Origin: Gammaproteobacteria bacterium
GTDB lineage: Bacteria > Pseudomonadota > Gammaproteobacteria > Steroidobacterales > MnTg04
DNA: 8,003 nt
Assembly: GCA_027297845.1 (NCBI GenBank)
Contig: JAPUHG010000307.1
Span: forward strand, 1-8,003
Reading direction: 5' to 3'
The translations under genes were made by a program, and so were the position numbers. Below are positions 6,844 through 8,003 of the stretch, piece after piece (position 1 is the stretch's first letter; every line of letters begins with the position of its first letter). The notes below the pieces were generated by a model, which was not told where the DNA came from, did no database searches, and saw only the letters and a program-made list of their open reading frames with translations.

Positions 6844-7977
6844 TTATTCCGCGACAGCGATCGCACCGGCTACCACGCCAGCACGATCCACGGAAACGAC
6901 GACGCGCTCTCCGGCTTTCAGGCCATCGAGAATTTCGATGTACTCCCAGTTCCCGATTCCTGTTGAGATCGATCTCTCCTGCAAAATACCGTCGTCGCCT
7001 AACACCAGTACGTGGCCATCAGTGATTGCCTGAGTCGGAATCCGCAGGGTGGCTTCATGTTCGGCAAGAATGATTTCGACATCGGCGCTGTAGCCGGGCA
7101 GCAGAGTCTGGCCGGCGGGAATCATGTCGATCTCCGCCTCCACTTCCACGGTTCTGGCCTGTTTTTCCAAATCGAGCACATAGGGCGCCACCCGCCGAAC
7201 ATGGCCGGTGAAAATTTGGTCGGGAAATGCATCCATCGTGATCCTCGCCGGCATGCCTACGCGTATGGCCGGGGCATCCACTTCGTCTATCGGTGCCGAT
7301 ATGTACAGGCAGGAGGTGTCGACCAGGTCGATAGCCGGTGGTGTCGGGATGCCAACCGGCGATGGGGTAACAAATTCGCCGATTTCACCGTTCACCTCGG
7401 CAACGATCCCTGCAAATGGCGCCCGTAACTGGGTTCTCGCCAAGAACGCTAGCGCCATTTCCCGGGTCGCTTCGCGCACGCTGATCTGTGCCCGAGCTGC
7501 GCGACATCCGGCCTCCGTCGCATCAGCCTGGCCCACTGCCTCTTCGGTCCTTTCCTGCGATGCCAAGCCCTGACTTAACAAACTGCTCAGGCGCCTGGCC
7601 TCCTTGTCTGCAGTAGCGGCGATCGAGCACGCCTCTTCAGCCTGGACCCGACTGACTTTGATATTTCTTTCCGCCAGCAACAACTCTGCCTTGCGATCAT
7701 CATTCCACAATTCCAGCAAAAGTTGATCCTGCTCGACCGCGTCACCTTCGGTGACATACAGCTTGGCTATCTGCCCGCCGGTTTGTGGCGCCAGCATCGC
7801 CCGGCGGCAGGCGACAACCGTACCGGCCCGGGTATTGGCCACCGACGACCTGACGTCGCTGAGCTCGACCTCGGCAACCGTTACCAGCAACGGGCCAGAT
7901 CGCGACATCAACGTAAAAAGGACCCCCAGCGCGACCAGCGGAGAAATCCATAACAGTCGTTTAATGACTTTTCTCAT
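6844..7977 (-). CDS. Periplasmic adaptor (membrane fusion protein), HlyD/MacA type
   Basis: This 377-residue protein is anchored by an N-terminal membrane helix (about 7-25) after a basic start; there is no lipobox. The order is that of an RND/ABC adaptor: lipoyl half (about 50-91, APQTGGQIAKLYVTEGDAVE), an alpha-hairpin of about 90 residues (93-180) rich in Ala, Glu and Arg, second lipoyl half (TQLRAPFAGIVAEVNGEIGEFV, written here as R-A-P-F-A-G at 185-190), beta-barrel (about 224-305) and a membrane-proximal domain (IPTQAI onwards). It should link the ABC permeases to an outer-membrane channel of TolC type, which is not encoded here. I prefer ATG at 7977, with GGTGA a suitable distance upstream, over the in-frame GTG at 7986, which has no good ribosome site; a TGA upstream rules out more. 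Four cysteines (57, 117, 158, 223) are unusual for a mostly periplasmic protein. It is the first gene of the operon visible here. Confidence 0.93.
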   Translation of the reverse strand: MRKVIKRLLWISPLVALGVLFTLMSRSGPLLVTVAEVELSDVRSSVANTRAGTVVACRRAMLAPQTGGQIAKLYVTEGDAVEQDQLLLELWNDDRKAELLLAERNIKVSRVQAEEACSIAATADKEARRLSSLLSQGLASQERTEEAVGQADATEAGCRAARAQISVREATREMALAFLARTQLRAPFAGIVAEVNGEIGEFVTPSPVGIPTPPAIDLVDTSCLYISAPIDEVDAPAIRVGMPARITMDAFPDQIFTGHVRRVAPYVLDLEKQARTVEVEAEIDMIPAGQTLLPGYSADVEIILAEHEATLRIPTQAITDGHVLVLGDDGILQERSISTGIGNWEYIEILDGLKAGERVVVSVDRAGVVAGAIAVAE

Positions 7978-8003
7978 GCATTTCACCGATTCATTTCAAT
8001 AGC

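Overview
The window looks like chromosomal DNA from a Gram-negative bacterium, most likely a gammaproteobacterium. Three things suggest this: a periplasmic adaptor with a MacB/Lol-type ABC exporter, a PAS-GGDEF-EAL protein whose EAL sequence resembles a family common in gammaproteobacteria, and a membrane regulator of CadC-like winged-helix plus TolB-like plus TPR type. Base composition is moderate to slightly GC-rich and even throughout. I see no RNA genes, insertion sequences, CRISPR arrays, attachment sites or origin. The taxon is an inference from gene types only.

Layout. (1) Positions 1-1423, minus strand: the N-terminal 474 residues of a membrane-bound winged-helix regulator whose 3' end lies outside the window. 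It starts with GTG. (2) Positions 1424-1588: a divergent intergenic region holding a plausible promoter for the regulator, a perfect 6-bp inverted repeat and a short direct repeat. (3) Positions 1589-3715, plus strand: a 708-residue REC-like/PAS/GGDEF/EAL protein for cyclic-di-GMP turnover, also GTG-initiated. (4) Positions 3716-3745: a 30-bp gap between convergent genes with no convincing terminator. (5) Positions 7977-3746, minus strand: a compact four-gene operon in the order periplasmic adaptor (HlyD/MacA type), ABC ATPase (MacB/LolD type), permease A, permease B. Junctions are +9 nt, -14 nt and +1 nt, which suggests translational coupling.

How it works together. The four-gene operon should make an inner-membrane ABC exporter: the ATPase drives two non-identical MacB/FtsX-type permeases, and the adaptor spans the periplasm towards an outer-membrane channel. 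No channel gene is in the window. The substrate cannot be read from the sequence. The regulator and the cyclic-di-GMP gene are divergently transcribed and may share control, but nothing in the sequence ties them to the exporter beyond proximity.

The window is mostly ordinary in gene content. The points most worth a second look are the degenerate receiver domain and the D-to-N change in the EAL metal motif of the cyclic-di-GMP protein, the three-helix membrane region of the regulator, and the repeat elements between the divergent genes. I did not find evidence for a wholly new system.
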